From Clostridiales bacterium (GTDB taxonomy: Bacteria > Bacillota > Clostridia > Saccharofermentanales > Saccharofermentanaceae): 39,857 bases of DNA. Shown one piece after another: positions 8,047 to 17,515 of the stretch. The notes under the pieces are model-generated. The model was not told the DNA's origin, made no database searches, and saw nothing but the letters and a program-made list of their open reading frames with translations. The stretch covers positions 1 to 39,857 of the forward strand of contig JAFWDK010000013.1 in assembly GCA_017513085.1 (NCBI GenBank). The letters run 5' to 3'. The position numbers and the translations under genes were made by a program. The first letter of the stretch is position 1, and each line of letters begins with the position of its first letter.

Positions 8047-8838
8047 ATGTCTGAAAATACAAAAAATAACGAGAACGGCGCACAGCCTTTCGAAGAATTT
8101 GAATATTCACTAAGCACGTATCAAGAGGACTTCGTCCGTGAAAACCTCATGTCCGACGCATTCTTGGACTTTGTCGAGACCAACACCAAACCGATCGACC
8201 TGCTCTTCGCCTATTACCGTTGCGCGATCATGGAAGTCGAGACCAAGTTCCGCGTACTCGACGAAGAGCTCTCCACCGAGCTGGAAAGAAATCCGATCGA
8301 GTCCATCAAGACAAGAGTCAAATCCGTGGACAGCCTTCTCCGCAAGATGCGCAGGAAGAACATTCCCCTGAATCTTGCCGCCATCGAAGAAAACATCAAC
8401 GACATTGCCGGCGTACGCGTCATCTGCTCGTTTCCCGACGACATCTACGAACTGGCCGAATCCCTACTGGCCCAGGATGACATCACGCTTATTGCCAGAA
8501 AAGACTACATCAAAGATCCTAAGCCGAGCGGCTACAGAAGCCTCCACCTGATCGTGGAAGTTCCGATCTTCCTGAAAAACGAGAAGCGCAACATGAAGGT
8601 CGAAGTGCAGTTCCGTACCATCGCCATGGATTTCTGGGCGAGCCTGGAGCACAAGCTTCACTACAAGCACGACCTCCCTCCGGAGCGGGCAAAAGCACTT
8701 GCCGATGAACTTCGTGATTGTGCCGAGCAGATCGAGCTTCTGGATCAGCGGATGCAGGCCGTTAAGAACGAGATCCATACTTATAACGAAGAAAACCCCA
8801 AGGACGATGTTTTCCCGGGGTTCCCTCTTCTGGGTTGA
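8047..8838 (+). CDS. Small alarmone synthetase, (p)ppGpp synthesis (RelA/SpoT synthetase domain only)
   Basis: 263 residues. Family reaction: transfer of pyrophosphate from ATP to GTP or GDP to make pppGpp/ppGpp. The synthetase domain spans about 55-215: R90-VKSVDSLLRKM (ATP site), D119 in NDIAGVRVIC (metal ligand), DYIKDPKPSGYRSLH (154-167, acceptor nucleotide site) and EVQFRTIAMDFWASLEHKL (186-204). There is no HD hydrolase domain before it and no TGS or ACT domain after it, so it is a SasB/RelQ (YjbM)-type enzyme, longer than the usual 210 or so residues because of a 45-residue N-terminal tail and an acidic C-terminal tail. AAAGGAG is 12 bases before the ATG, rather far. It is transcribed alone toward lepA. 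SasA/YwaC-type is the alternative; the family call itself is secure. Confidence 0.93.
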   Translation: MSENTKNNENGAQPFEEFEYSLSTYQEDFVRENLMSDAFLDFVETNTKPIDLLFAYYRCAIMEVETKFRVLDEELSTELERNPIESIKTRVKSVDSLLRKMRRKNIPLNLAAIEENINDIAGVRVICSFPDDIYELAESLLAQDDITLIARKDYIKDPKPSGYRSLHLIVEVPIFLKNEKRNMKVEVQFRTIAMDFWASLEHKLHYKHDLPPERAKALADELRDCAEQIELLDQRMQAVKNEIHTYNEENPKDDVFPGFPLLG

Positions 8839-8896
8839 TTCACTTTTTTCCGAAGCGCGCTTATAAGAGCAAGCACAGAGGAACGAAAACCGTATA

Positions 8897-10705
8897 TCAG
8901 TCTTCATCCAGCCGCAGAACGCTCATAAAGGCTTCTTGCGGCACTTCTACACTACCGACCTGACGCATGCGCTTCTTACCTTCCTTCTGCTTTTCCAGAA
9001 GTTTCTTCTTACGCGTGATGTCACCGCCGTAACACTTGGCCAGTACGTCTTTTCGATATGCACGGATCGTCTCTCTGGCAATGACTTTCCCACCGATTGC
9101 AGCCTGTACAGGCACCTCGAACTGCTGTCTCGGAATATTCTCCTTCAGTTTTTCGGTCATACGACGTCCACGCGCATAGGCCTTATCTTTGTGCACGATA
9201 AAGGAAAGCGCATCGACGATATCGCCGTTCAGAAGAATATCCAGTTTCACCAGATCACTCTTCTGGTAGCCTTCGATCTCGTAATCAAGAGAACCGTAGC
9301 CGCGTGTTCTGGATTTTAAGGCATCGAAGAAATCGTAGATGATCTCGTTCAAAGGCATCTTATAGTGAAGCATGACACGGATATCATCCATATATTCCAT
9401 GTTGATATACTCACCACGGCGATCCTGGCAAAGCTCCATCAGGTTGCCGACATATTCCTTCGGTGTCATGATCGTACACTTCACGATCGGCTCTTCAATA
9501 TAGTCGATCTCCGCCGGATCCGGCATATTGGTCGGGTTGTCCATACGGATCATCTCGCCGCTCGTGGTATATACCTTATACACAACAGACGGCGCGGTCG
9601 AGATCAGATCGAGATTAAACTCTCTCTCCAGTCTTTCCTGGATAACTTCATAATGCAGAAGTCCCAGGAAACCGCAGCGGAATCCGAAGCCGAGCGCGGC
9701 GGATGTTTCTGCTTCAAAAGAAAGCGCCGCGTCGTTAAGCTGGAGCTTTTCCAGTGCATCACGGAGATCCGGATACTTGGCGCCATCCACAGGATAAAGT
9801 CCGCAGAAGACCATCTGCTGGATCGGCTTATAGCCCTTAAGCGGCTCGTCGGCCGGATCATCGACCAGCGTGACGGTATCGCCCGGAGCAGTATCTCTTA
9901 CATTCTTGATCGATGCGCAGATATAACCTACTTCGCCGGTAAGAAGCGTCGAGGACGGAACAAATTCACCCGGATGGAAATAACCGAGCTCGGTTACCGT
10001 AAACTCCGCGCCGGTATTCATCATGCGGATCTTATCGCCCAGCTTGACCGAGCCTTCCTTGATCCGTACATTGACGATAACACCTTTATAGGAATCATAT
10101 TTCGAGTCAAAGATCAAAGCCCGAAGCGGTTTGTTCTCATCACCGTCCGGTGCCGGAAGATACTTCACGATGCCTTCCAGTACCTCTTCGATACCGATAT
10201 TGTTTTTCGCCGAGATCAGAGGCGCATAGGATGCATCCAGACCGATCACGTCCTCGATCTCCTTTTTTGTCTCCTCCGGCTGCGCGGAAGGAAGATCGAT
10301 CTTATTAATGACCGGCAGGATCTCAAGATTCGCATCTACCGCCAGATAAGCATTGGCCAGCGTCTGCGCCTCGATGCCCTGCGCGGCATCTACGATCAGG
10401 ATCGCGCCGTCACAGGCCGCCAGGCTTCGCGAAACTTCATAGTTAAAGTCCACGTGACCAGGCGTGTCGATCAGGTTCAGGATATACTCCTCGCCGTCCT
10501 TCGCTTTGTATAGCAGACGGGTCGACTGGGACTTGATCGTGATGCCACGTTCCCTCTCGATATCCATATTATCCAGGATCTGGTTTTGCATCTCGCGGGA
10601 TTCGACCACGCCTGTGTTTTCGATCAAGCGGTCCGCCAACGTGGACTTACCGTGGTCAATGTGCGCAACGATACAAAAGTTACGTATTTTACTCTGTCGT
10701 TCCAT
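8897..10705 (-). CDS. lepA: Translation elongation factor 4 (LepA), GTPase
   Basis: 602 residues, full length for LepA. The N-terminal GTPase domain has G1 AHIDHGKST (14-22), switch residues RGITIKSQ, G3 DTPGH and G4 NKIDLPSA. The EF-G-like domains II, III and V follow. The LepA-specific C-terminal domain ends [16 protein letters not shown]...[24 protein letters not shown]...[38 protein letters not shown], the diagnostic tail. The protein binds ribosomes and acts in initiation or back-translocation under stress. The gene starts 21 bases after the signal peptidase stop, a common neighbour in other bacteria, and has a weak purine-rich ribosome site. It is the last gene of the rsmE-hisS-lepB-lepA series and converges on the alarmone synthetase gene. 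No clear terminator is visible in between. Confidence 0.98.
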   Translation of the reverse strand: MERQSKIRNFCIVAHIDHGKSTLADRLIENTGVVESREMQNQILDNMDIERERGITIKSQSTRLLYKAKDGEEYILNLIDTPGHVDFNYEVSRSLAACDGAILIVDAAQGIEAQTLANAYLAVDANLEILPVINKIDLPSAQPEETKKEIEDVIGLDASYAPLISAKNNIGIEEVLEGIVKYLPAPDGDENKPLRALIFDSKYDSYKGVIVNVRIKEGSVKLGDKIRMMNTGAEFTVTELGYFHPGEFVPSSTLLTGEVGYICASIKNVRDTAPGDTVTLVDDPADEPLKGYKPIQQMVFCGLYPVDGAKYPDLRDALEKLQLNDAALSFEAETSAALGFGFRCGFLGLLHYEVIQERLEREFNLDLISTAPSVVYKVYTTSGEMIRMDNPTNMPDPAEIDYIEEPIVKCTIMTPKEYVGNLMELCQDRRGEYINMEYMDDIRVMLHYKMPLNEIIYDFFDALKSRTRGYGSLDYEIEGYQKSDLVKLDILLNGDIVDALSFIVHKDKAYARGRRMTEKLKENIPRQQFEVPVQAAIGGKVIARETIRAYRKDVLAKCYGGDITRKKKLLEKQKEGKKRMRQVGSVEVPQEAFMSVLRLDED

Positions 10706-10726
10706 TCTTCACTCTTCTCATTTCCA

Positions 10727-11776
10727 TTAGAAAAACTTAATCTTGTTGAAAGGATAGATACGCATGATGACTTTCGACTCAAGCTGGCTCTTCTTGAAAG
10801 GCCCCATCAGACGGCTGTCGTTACTGGCTCCGCGGTTATCACCCATGCAGTAATACTCGTCCTGTCCCAAAGTGATCTCGTTATATCCTTTTGCCATACC
10901 TTCCGCGCGGACAAAAGTTCTCGTGTCCTCCGGCAGATACGCCGATTCATCCAGAAGCACGCCGTTGATATATACCTGACCTTCGTCGATACGGATCGTT
11001 TCACCCGGAAGGCCGACGATCCTCTTGATGAGGTTTTCTTCATGTGTATAACCTTCCATGCCCTTCGCATCGATCGTCACGATATCCCCGCGCTTGAAGT
11101 TTCCCGTATACACAGTGATCATCTGAACGAAGACCGCATCACCGGACTTGAGCGTCGGCTCCATGGATGAACCGTATACATCGTTTCTTTGTACAACAAA
11201 CACAACCAGAAGGATACCGATAAGAAGGCCGATCGCCACAAAACGCAGCGTATCGAAAAACATATAGATCGAGCTCTTCTCCTTCGCCTGCTGCTCTTCC
11301 TTCGCCGCTTGTTCCTCCGGCGTCAGCTCTCTCTCCTCATCTTCCGTCTCCGAAGCAGATTTCTTCTTGCGCTTCTTATTCTTCTTGGAATCTTCCTCTT
11401 CGTCTTCCTCTTCGTCAGAGTCCTCTTCTTCCTCCTCCTCGCCGGATTCCGCTTCAGATTCCTCGTCTTCGTCAGACTCTTCTTCATCCGAAGACTCTTC
11501 TACTTTCTCAGACTCCTCGCCGGAAACTTCTTCAGTTATTACGTCGGAAATCTCTTCAGACACCTCTTCGGATGCTTCCTCCGCAGCGTCTTCCGGAATC
11601 TCTTCCTTTTCCTCCGGCAAAAGCACTTCTGCCGTTCCTTCCGTTGTTGCCTCCGATGCAGTCTCTTCGGTCGTATCGGTTTCCTGGTCCTCTACCGGTC
11701 CGACCTGTTCGGAAACCGCTTCTTCGACTTTCTGCTTGGTAGAATCGTTCTTATTCTTCGATGAATGTTTCTTCAT
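10727..11776 (-). CDS. lepB: Signal peptidase I with a long acidic N-terminal extension
   Basis: 349 residues from the ATG at 11776, which follows GGAGG; the frame runs 14 codons further up without a ribosome site. The C-terminal 175 residues are a normal S26 signal peptidase: one transmembrane segment (about 174-195), nucleophile S204 in GSSMEPT, general base K251 in LIKRIVGLPGE, and the GDNRGASNDSR box. The enzyme removes signal peptides of exported proteins at the outer face of the membrane. Residues 1-170 are extra: Glu/Ser/Asp-rich, with runs such as GEEEEEEDSDEEEDEEEDSK, then a Lys cluster KKNKKRKKK just before the membrane anchor. By topology this disordered acidic part should lie in the cytoplasm. 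Gram-positive SPase I enzymes are usually 170-200 residues, so this one is about twice the normal size. It is in one transcription unit with hisS (10-base gap) and lepA. Confidence 0.95.
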   Translation of the reverse strand: MKKHSSKNKNDSTKQKVEEAVSEQVGPVEDQETDTTEETASEATTEGTAEVLLPEEKEEIPEDAAEEASEEVSEEISDVITEEVSGEESEKVEESSDEEESDEDEESEAESGEEEEEEDSDEEEDEEEDSKKNKKRKKKSASETEDEERELTPEEQAAKEEQQAKEKSSIYMFFDTLRFVAIGLLIGILLVVFVVQRNDVYGSSMEPTLKSGDAVFVQMITVYTGNFKRGDIVTIDAKGMEGYTHEENLIKRIVGLPGETIRIDEGQVYINGVLLDESAYLPEDTRTFVRAEGMAKGYNEITLGQDEYYCMGDNRGASNDSRLMGPFKKSQLESKVIMRIYPFNKIKFF

Positions 11777-11786
11777 ATATCCTCCG

Positions 11787-13049
11787 TTACGCGTTCTCTT
11801 TACGGATCGTCTCCGCAAGAGCGCTTAACTCGATTTCCTGTTCGTTACCATCGGCCATATTCTTGAGCTTGGCCTTGCCGGACTTGATCTCCTCATCTCC
11901 CAGAACCAGAAGATACGGAATACCGGATTTTCCGGCATATTTCAGCTGCGCGCGGAAAGAACGGTTCATGAGATCGATCTCACAACCGATTCCCTGACGT
12001 CGGAGCGTGAATGCCAGTTTCTGTGCTTCGATCTGCGTCTCAGGAGAAAGATTCGCGATATAAAGCTGAACTTTCTGATCCTTCTCGATCTCGATGCCCT
12101 GCGCTTCCATTTCAAGGAGGAAACGCTCCGCACCCATGGCAAAGCCGATACCCGGTGTCGGCTGTCCGCCGATCTCGGAAACCAGTCCGTCGTAACGGCC
12201 ACCGCCGCAGATCGTGCCCTGAGAACCCACATTCTCGGACTTAAACTCAAATACGGTCCTTGTATAGTAATCCAGGCCACGAACGATACCGGAATCAATG
12301 GTATACGGAATACCCAGTGCCTCCAGATTCGCCTTCAGACCTTCAAAATGCGCTTTACAGTCGTCGCACAGATAGTCGATGAGTCTTGGTGCCGTCGCGG
12401 CAATGGCCTGGCACTTCTCCTCTTTACAGTCGATCATACGAAGCGGATTCTTCTCAAAACGCGACTGGCAATCCTCGCAAAGCTCGGAAAGACGCGGGCG
12501 GAAATAATCCTTCAGGATCTTGTTATACTCCGCACGGCAAGTCGGGCAACCGATGCTGTTGATGCAGAGCTTCGTCTTGGAAAGACCCATCTTCTCAAAA
12601 AACGCCACCAGAATGCTGATGATCTCGGCATCGATCGCCGGGCCTTCCGCGCCGAAAGCCTCGACGCCAAACTGGTGGAACTCTCTGTAACGGCCCTTCT
12701 GCATCTTCTCATAGCGGAACGCCGTAATGTTGTAGAACAATCTCACCGGACTCGGAAGCGAAGCCATACCATTCTCGACAAAACTTCTTACCACGCCGGC
12801 TGTGCCTTCCGGGCGAAGCGTGATCGAACGGCCTCCCTTATCCTCGAACGTGTACATCTCTTTCTGCACGACATCCGTCGTGTCACCGACCGAACGCTGG
12901 AACAGATCGGTCTGCTCAAAAGTCGGGATACGGATCTCTTTATATCCGTATTGCTCACATGTCTCGGCAAAAGCTCTCTCCGCTTTCTGCCATTTATATA
13001 TTTCCTCGGGAAGAATGTCCTTGGTTCCCTTCTGGCAACTGTATTTCAT
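11787..13049 (-). CDS. hisS: Histidine--tRNA ligase
   Basis: 420 residues from the ATG at 13049, preceded by GAGAG; a GTG four codons earlier is possible. The N-terminus KGTKDILPEE is typical of HisRS. Class II motif 2 is seen in FRYEKMQKGRYREFHQFGVEAFG, the histidine A motif in GLDYYTRTVFEF, and motif 3 in GIGFAMGAERFLL. A C-terminal anticodon-binding domain follows (VQLYIANLSPETQ onward). It charges tRNA-His with histidine in the cytoplasm. It lies 43 bases after rsmE. A TATAAT (minus strand, 13085-13090) in that gap could give it a promoter of its own. No T-box leader fits in this space. Confidence 0.97.
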   Translation of the reverse strand: MKYSCQKGTKDILPEEIYKWQKAERAFAETCEQYGYKEIRIPTFEQTDLFQRSVGDTTDVVQKEMYTFEDKGGRSITLRPEGTAGVVRSFVENGMASLPSPVRLFYNITAFRYEKMQKGRYREFHQFGVEAFGAEGPAIDAEIISILVAFFEKMGLSKTKLCINSIGCPTCRAEYNKILKDYFRPRLSELCEDCQSRFEKNPLRMIDCKEEKCQAIAATAPRLIDYLCDDCKAHFEGLKANLEALGIPYTIDSGIVRGLDYYTRTVFEFKSENVGSQGTICGGGRYDGLVSEIGGQPTPGIGFAMGAERFLLEMEAQGIEIEKDQKVQLYIANLSPETQIEAQKLAFTLRRQGIGCEIDLMNRSFRAQLKYAGKSGIPYLLVLGDEEIKSGKAKLKNMADGNEQEIELSALAETIRKENA

Positions 13050-13092
13050 AAAGTCTCTCACTTTCTATTCTCATTAAACAATTTATTATACA

Positions 13093-13842
13093 CTAATTCA
13101 GTTCGCTTCGATAGACCAACATCGCCAAAACTGCAGGCCCCGCCGTCTCTGTTCTTAGTATCCTTTTACCAAGAGTGACCGGTTTCGCGCCAAGTTCCCG
13201 CGCCATTTGCGCCTCTTCTTCGGAAAAACCGCCTTCCGGCCCGATAAAGACTGCTATCTTCGGCTTTTGAGAAAAATCCAGTTCATCCAGGATCTCGCCC
13301 AGTTTCTTTTCTTTCTCCTCTTCCCAGGGAAAAAGCACCAGATCGTTCTCTGAAACGGCTTTCTGAAGGGCTTCTTTCAGCTCCAAAGGAGAGTCCACCT
13401 TCGGCACAATGCCCCGTCCGCACTGACGCGCCGCTTCCAGCGCGATCGACTGCCAGCGCTCAAGTTTCCCTCCCTTTTCTCCGGCTTTCATCTTCACGAT
13501 CGAACGGCTGCATGCAGTCGGCACATAGCGGCTCACGCCCAGCTCCACCGACTTCTGGATCGAAAGATCCATTCTCTCCCCCTTGGCCAGTCCCTGATAG
13601 ACGGTCGCAAGAAATTTCGGCTCGTTGGTGTTTGGATGTCGGTCCTTCACCGAAACCATAACATGCCCTTTGGACACCGTTTCGATCACGCATTCAAGAT
13701 CCGAAGAAGAAGCATCGCAAAGGATGATCTCTTCACCGGCGCGCACGCGAAGCACATCCGAAAGATAGCGGGCATCGTTACCCTCGATCTCGTACATTTC
13801 CGTTTCCGGAGCTATCGTATTGTTGATAAAAAGCCTTGTCAT
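13093..13842 (-). CDS. rsmE: 16S rRNA (uracil1498-N3)-methyltransferase
   Basis: 249 residues, the normal length. It methylates N3 of U1498 in helix 44 of 16S rRNA using S-adenosylmethionine. An N-terminal PUA-like domain (1-70) is followed by a SPOUT methyltransferase domain. Its trefoil-knot motifs are visible as IGPEGGFSEEE (200-210) and LGKRILRTETAGPAVL (224-239). It starts only nine bases after the stop of the leucine-rich-repeat protein gene, with a weak ribosome site (GAGAAAA) overlapping that stop. It must therefore depend at least partly on transcription from the surface-protein promoter. Confidence 0.97.
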   Translation of the reverse strand: MTRLFINNTIAPETEMYEIEGNDARYLSDVLRVRAGEEIILCDASSSDLECVIETVSKGHVMVSVKDRHPNTNEPKFLATVYQGLAKGERMDLSIQKSVELGVSRYVPTACSRSIVKMKAGEKGGKLERWQSIALEAARQCGRGIVPKVDSPLELKEALQKAVSENDLVLFPWEEEKEKKLGEILDELDFSQKPKIAVFIGPEGGFSEEEAQMARELGAKPVTLGKRILRTETAGPAVLAMLVYRSELN

Positions 13843-13851
13843 AGTGTTTTC

Positions 13852-16284
13852 TCAGATCGTTCCACGATCGATTCCATACTCCCTGCAAAGATTTGTAAAT
13901 TCTTTTGAATACGCAAATCCGGAAAGGACAGTCAGACGGTCCGCGCCCTTCTCCAGTTCGCCGACCCAGTATTCCAGTCCGCCTTCTTCCGGCTCTCTGT
14001 CCATGAATGTCCTGTACAACCTGGTAACAAAATCCGTATTATCCGTTTTCAGATTCATGAATTCTTTTGAAGTAAAGAATTCCTTGGCCGCACCGGCACC
14101 CGACTGTTCCTGATTGGTCAACGCCAGCGCCCAGTAAGCCAGGCCTTTCTGTTCCGGAGCACGCCCCAGGCAGCATTCATACAAACGGGTAGCAAAATCG
14201 AGTGCTTTTGCAGAAGGACGCTCGGCCTTAGCTGTCGGCGCGCCGGAACGGACGCCGAAATCTGCGCATACATTGCACCATTCCGTTGAATCGATAAAAG
14301 CACTGACCACTTCTCTTCGTGTCATGTTTTCCGCTTTGAGCTGAATGACCCAGTACGAGGCTCCGCTCTTATCGCCTACGCGGTCGAAGAATGTCTTATA
14401 AAGGATATCCACAAATCGCTCCGCCGTCATTTGCCTGTTTTCGAATTCCTGTCCCATCAAGAAATAGCGCGCACAATCTGCGCCGGAGCGCTTGCCGGAC
14501 GAAATCTCACTGACCCAGTATTCTTTGCCGTTTGCATCCGACGGACGCTCGAGCGCCACCGTATAAAGTCTTTCTACAAAGCCTGCGATTCCCGAATCTT
14601 TATCCGGCGAAGGCTGTCCCTGACCCGGTGTCGGTTCCGGACGAGGTGTTACAAACTGCGGGATAAGTCTGGTCGTATCGCTAAGAGACATGCCGCAATC
14701 CGAGCTATCGTAATGCTCCGGATCTGTGTAGAAACAGGAGTATACGCCATTTCCATGTTCAAAATCATGTTTTTTCAGTCCATCACAAAGGCGGTCAAGA
14801 TGAGTAATATCCAAAACCTTGATCGGATTGAACTCACACCTCAGTAAGAAGAGATTGGGTGCTTTGGCAATATCCAATGAGGTAAGTTCGTTATCATTGC
14901 ATATCAGATCCTGCAGCTCATACTTTTCCCCCAAATTCAAATATCTTATTTTGTTAATGCTACAATCCAGACACAGAAGCGAGGAATTCTTGGAACAATC
15001 CAATTCTGTAAGCTGATTGCCCGCACATCTGAGGAACCATAGCTTCCTGTTTGCTGATACATCAAGTTTTGTGATCTCATTATCGAAGCAATCCAAAGTT
15101 TCGAGACCTTTGGCACCGCGCACATCCAATTCTGTCAACTTGCAACCATAGCAGGTGATTGAAAGAAGAGAAGGATTCTTCGATAGGTCCAATGTAGAAA
15201 TCTCATTCATACTACACAAAAGATAACTTAATTTCGGTGAATCAGAAACATCCAATGCTTGTATTCTGGTGTTCGAACAATCCAGATATTCAAGTTTAGT
15301 TCTATTCGAAAGATCCAGTTTTTCTATTGGCGTTTCATAGCACTCCAACTCGACCAATTTGGCGTTATACGTTAAATCGAGTTCCCTAAGATGGGAATTG
15401 TGATAACAATAAAGCTTAGTCAGTTCAGTGTTCGCCGACAGATCCAGAGGCGATATGAACGTATTGGCGCAGTCAAGTTTCGTTAGTTTGGAATTCTTTG
15501 ACAGATCCAGTTCAACGATCTTCGTTCCGAAAATGTCAAGTTCCACCAGTTCCGGATTATTCGTTACATCAAGCTGTGCAAGACGGCAGTTATACGCTTC
15601 AAGAACAGTCAGATCCTTGGCATTGCTGAGGTCCAGACTTGAAATATATGTAGCCCCGCATGTCAGTGTTTCCAGTTTCGGATTGTGACTTATGTCCAGA
15701 TCGAAGATTGTTGAATAATCACATTGCAGTATCTTCAGTTCCGGATTCGAACTCACATCAAGTTTTGAAATTTCCATATCCTGCGCCACCAGTTTCTGAA
15801 GCTTCCGGTGGCCACTCAGGTCCAAACCTTTGAGCGGATTAGAGCTTACGTCCAGTTCCCTCAACTCCGTACAAGCACTGATGTCCAACGAAGAAACATA
15901 GCAAAGCGGGCATTCCAGTATGGCCAATTTCGCATTTTGGCGAAGGTCGATGTTGCTGACAGCTATGTTGTAACAATATAGTTCAGCCAGTTCCGGGAAG
16001 AACTCTATGCCCTCAAGTGATCGGACAACAGAAGTTAAAGTTTCCGGACTCAGATAGATCACCTTTGCCGATGAGATCTCATCTTCAGATAAGACTCCAT
16101 TCTTGTCCTTATCAAAATTCTTCGCGATATATGTGCGGAAATTATAGTCCGGAAAATTCTCGTCATTAATGGTGACCGAGCTATCAGCATTAGCTCCGGC
16201 AAGCACTGTTTTCCCTGATGACCCGAAAGCTGCGGGCAGGATCAGAGCAAGCGAACTCAATAAAACCAGCCATTCTTTCTTCAC
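13852..16284 (-). CDS. Secreted leucine-rich-repeat surface protein with C-terminal DUF4214 module
   Basis: 810 residues from the GTG at 16284, seven bases after GGAGG. The open frame continues 50 codons upstream, but a good promoter (16370-16399) lies inside that part. Signal peptide 1-30 (KKEWLVLLSSLALILPAAFG...). An EF-hand-like loop DKDKNGVLSEDE is near residue 65. About 20 internalin-like leucine-rich repeats with the core LxxLDLSxNxxLxxLxC follow (about 75-510), most with a Cys in the inner position. Then a Pro-rich linker (PRPEPTPGQGQPSPDKD) and the final 240 residues with four repeats of the DUF4214 type (FVxRLYxxxLxRxPexxGxxYW). The extreme C-terminus YGIDRGTI is shared with the proteins at 34591 and 37020. 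Likely an exported binding protein at the cell surface; ligand and anchoring mode are unknown. Its gene runs directly into rsmE. Confidence 0.9.
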   Translation of the reverse strand: MKKEWLVLLSSLALILPAAFGSSGKTVLAGANADSSVTINDENFPDYNFRTYIAKNFDKDKNGVLSEDEISSAKVIYLSPETLTSVVRSLEGIEFFPELAELYCYNIAVSNIDLRQNAKLAILECPLCYVSSLDISACTELRELDVSSNPLKGLDLSGHRKLQKLVAQDMEISKLDVSSNPELKILQCDYSTIFDLDISHNPKLETLTCGATYISSLDLSNAKDLTVLEAYNCRLAQLDVTNNPELVELDIFGTKIVELDLSKNSKLTKLDCANTFISPLDLSANTELTKLYCYHNSHLRELDLTYNAKLVELECYETPIEKLDLSNRTKLEYLDCSNTRIQALDVSDSPKLSYLLCSMNEISTLDLSKNPSLLSITCYGCKLTELDVRGAKGLETLDCFDNEITKLDVSANRKLWFLRCAGNQLTELDCSKNSSLLCLDCSINKIRYLNLGEKYELQDLICNDNELTSLDIAKAPNLFLLRCEFNPIKVLDITHLDRLCDGLKKHDFEHGNGVYSCFYTDPEHYDSSDCGMSLSDTTRLIPQFVTPRPEPTPGQGQPSPDKDSGIAGFVERLYTVALERPSDANGKEYWVSEISSGKRSGADCARYFLMGQEFENRQMTAERFVDILYKTFFDRVGDKSGASYWVIQLKAENMTRREVVSAFIDSTEWCNVCADFGVRSGAPTAKAERPSAKALDFATRLYECCLGRAPEQKGLAYWALALTNQEQSGAGAAKEFFTSKEFMNLKTDNTDFVTRLYRTFMDREPEEGGLEYWVGELEKGADRLTVLSGFAYSKEFTNLCREYGIDRGTI

Positions 16285-16369
16285 GTGACTACCTCCAAAA
16301 TTGCTAAATGTTTTCAGTAATTCCGGTTCAAGCAGACCCCACCCCACGCCTTCAAAAACCATTGTCACC

Positions 16370-16399
16370 AGTATAGCCCAATGCCCTTCGCTTTGGCAA
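16370..16399 (-). promoter_or_regulatory. Promoter of the LRR protein gene and the operon behind it
   Basis: On the minus strand TTGCCA (16394-16399; 5 of 6), an 18-base spacer and TATACT (16370-16375; 5 of 6). The leader would be about 80 bases. It lies inside the longest possible reading frame, which argues for the GTG start at 16284. Confidence 0.6.
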
Positions 16400-16432
16400 T
16401 TCATCGTACTACTTCTGAAACCACGAATATAC

Positions 16433-16484
16433 AAAAAGAAGCCGCCTTCCGTGATATTGGATCACAGGAAAGGCAGCTTCTTTT
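16433..16484 (-). terminator. Terminator of the DUF4230 gene
   Basis: AGAAGC-x-GCCTTCC...GTGAT pairs with GATCAC...GGAAAGGC-x-GCTTCT around the loop ATTG. On the minus strand five T residues follow. It separates the DUF4230 gene from the LRR protein promoter. Confidence 0.75.
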
Positions 16485-16513
16485 CCGGGGCGAGTCACCC
16501 CGCAGAGCAAAAC

Positions 16514-17242
16514 TCATTGTGCTGCTGAGTTTGTGGAAAATACGACTTTATACTCGCTGTGGAGTTTGGCAAGGTTATCCACGATGATCTTTCGAAGATG
16601 TGTTTCCGCCTTGTCATAGATGCCGTTGTTAATGGCGTTCTGGAGTTGTTCCGCCTTGACGGTGACCAGATGCTCGTTTACTTCATCCGCACGGATCGGA
16701 TTCAGGATATTGTTGTCCTGAAGCACAGTTACGCTTTCCTGCGGAAGATTATTGTCCACGATCGGGACCTTGGGAAGAGTCACATAGATTTCTTTTCTCG
16801 TATCATTGACCATGATGTGCAGATCGTTAAGATCGTAACCCACTTTAATGGTTCCGATATAGGAGATCTGGATCTGATGCTGAGTACCCCAGATATTCAC
16901 ATTCGTATACGGGATCTGACGGGAATCGACAACAGTCGCCATTCCGCTATATGTCTCGGAATATGTCATCAGCTCGGCGATTGCATTCAGTTCGCTCTTT
17001 ACCGTAGTATTGGTCAGGATAATATCATGGAATTTTTCTTCTTCGGCAAGGATCGCTTCCTTGGATCCGGAACGCTTGATCGTATTACCCGAACTGAACC
17101 AGCCGAAAGCCAGTCCCAGGATCACGATCACGCCTACCGTTGCGAGCAGGCCGACAAGTACACTTCCGATTTTTTTAAACAACCCTTGTCCGTTCGCATT
17201 GATGATGATGGGCTGTCCGTTCTCTGTACGAATTCTTTTCAT
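16514..17242 (-). CDS. DUF4230 domain protein, single-pass membrane anchored
   Basis: 242 residues from the ATG at 17242, eight bases after GGAGGG; two ATGs upstream are too near that site. A short cytoplasmic part (1-25) is followed by one transmembrane segment (26-49, IGSVLVGLLATVGVIVILGLAFGW) and an external domain. The latter shows the DUF4230 pattern: LNAIAELMTYSETYSGM, ISYIGTIKVGYDLNDLHIMVND, EIYVTLPKVPIVDNNL and a C-terminal helical part rich in charged residues (KAETHLRKIIVDNLAKL). The family is widespread in Firmicutes and Bacteroidetes, has no settled function and is often near envelope genes. It has its own promoter and terminator. Confidence 0.85.
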   Translation of the reverse strand: MKRIRTENGQPIIINANGQGLFKKIGSVLVGLLATVGVIVILGLAFGWFSSGNTIKRSGSKEAILAEEEKFHDIILTNTTVKSELNAIAELMTYSETYSGMATVVDSRQIPYTNVNIWGTQHQIQISYIGTIKVGYDLNDLHIMVNDTRKEIYVTLPKVPIVDNNLPQESVTVLQDNNILNPIRADEVNEHLVTVKAEQLQNAINNGIYDKAETHLRKIIVDNLAKLHSEYKVVFSTNSAAQ

Positions 17243-17323
17243 GAGCATACCCTCCTTCATGAAAGGATGCGATCCTCAGCAGCACTATTGAAAATCGCTT
17301 TTTCTCTTTGCGCATTACTTCTT

Positions 17324-17353
17324 ACTATAATGATATACGAAATAAGAACGCAA
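17324..17353 (-). promoter_or_regulatory. Candidate promoter of the DUF4230 gene
   Basis: On the minus strand TTGCGT (17348-17353), 18 bases, TATAGT (17324-17329), giving a leader of about 75 bases. Confidence 0.4.
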
Positions 17354-17424
17354 AAACATCTTGTTTTTTTGAATTCTTCCGTTTTCTTTCGGAGTTTGGT
17401 GTTTCTTTTACTCTGACTATAGTT

Positions 17425-17430
17425 TATAAT
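17425..17430 (+). promoter_or_regulatory. Candidate -10 (TATAAT) of the XRE regulator gene
   Basis: A perfect TATAAT 85 bases before the start codon of the XRE regulator. The -35 region (TTTCTT at 17402-17407) is poor. Confidence 0.45.
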
Positions 17431-17515
17431 CTTATCTGTCAAACAAAAATGTTGCAGAGTTGCTTTTAGGGCATTCTAAATTGTTTTGAAATTCAAAATA
17501 AAGTGGAGCGGTAAA

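Noticed and set aside
9365..10513. 382-residue plus-strand frame opposite lepA
   Set aside because: Shadow of a strongly conserved gene; no ribosome site or recognisable domain.
11189..11828. Ser-rich and Leu/Phe/Arg-rich plus-strand frames opposite the signal peptidase gene
   Set aside because: They are translations of the complement of the Glu/Ser codon runs of the acidic extension.
13050..13092. T-box leader of hisS
   Set aside because: The gap to rsmE is only 43 bases and has no T-box sequence.
16285..16434. N-terminal extension of the LRR protein to an ATG at 16434
   Set aside because: A good promoter lies inside it, and the GTG at 16284 has an ideal ribosome site followed by a proper signal peptide.
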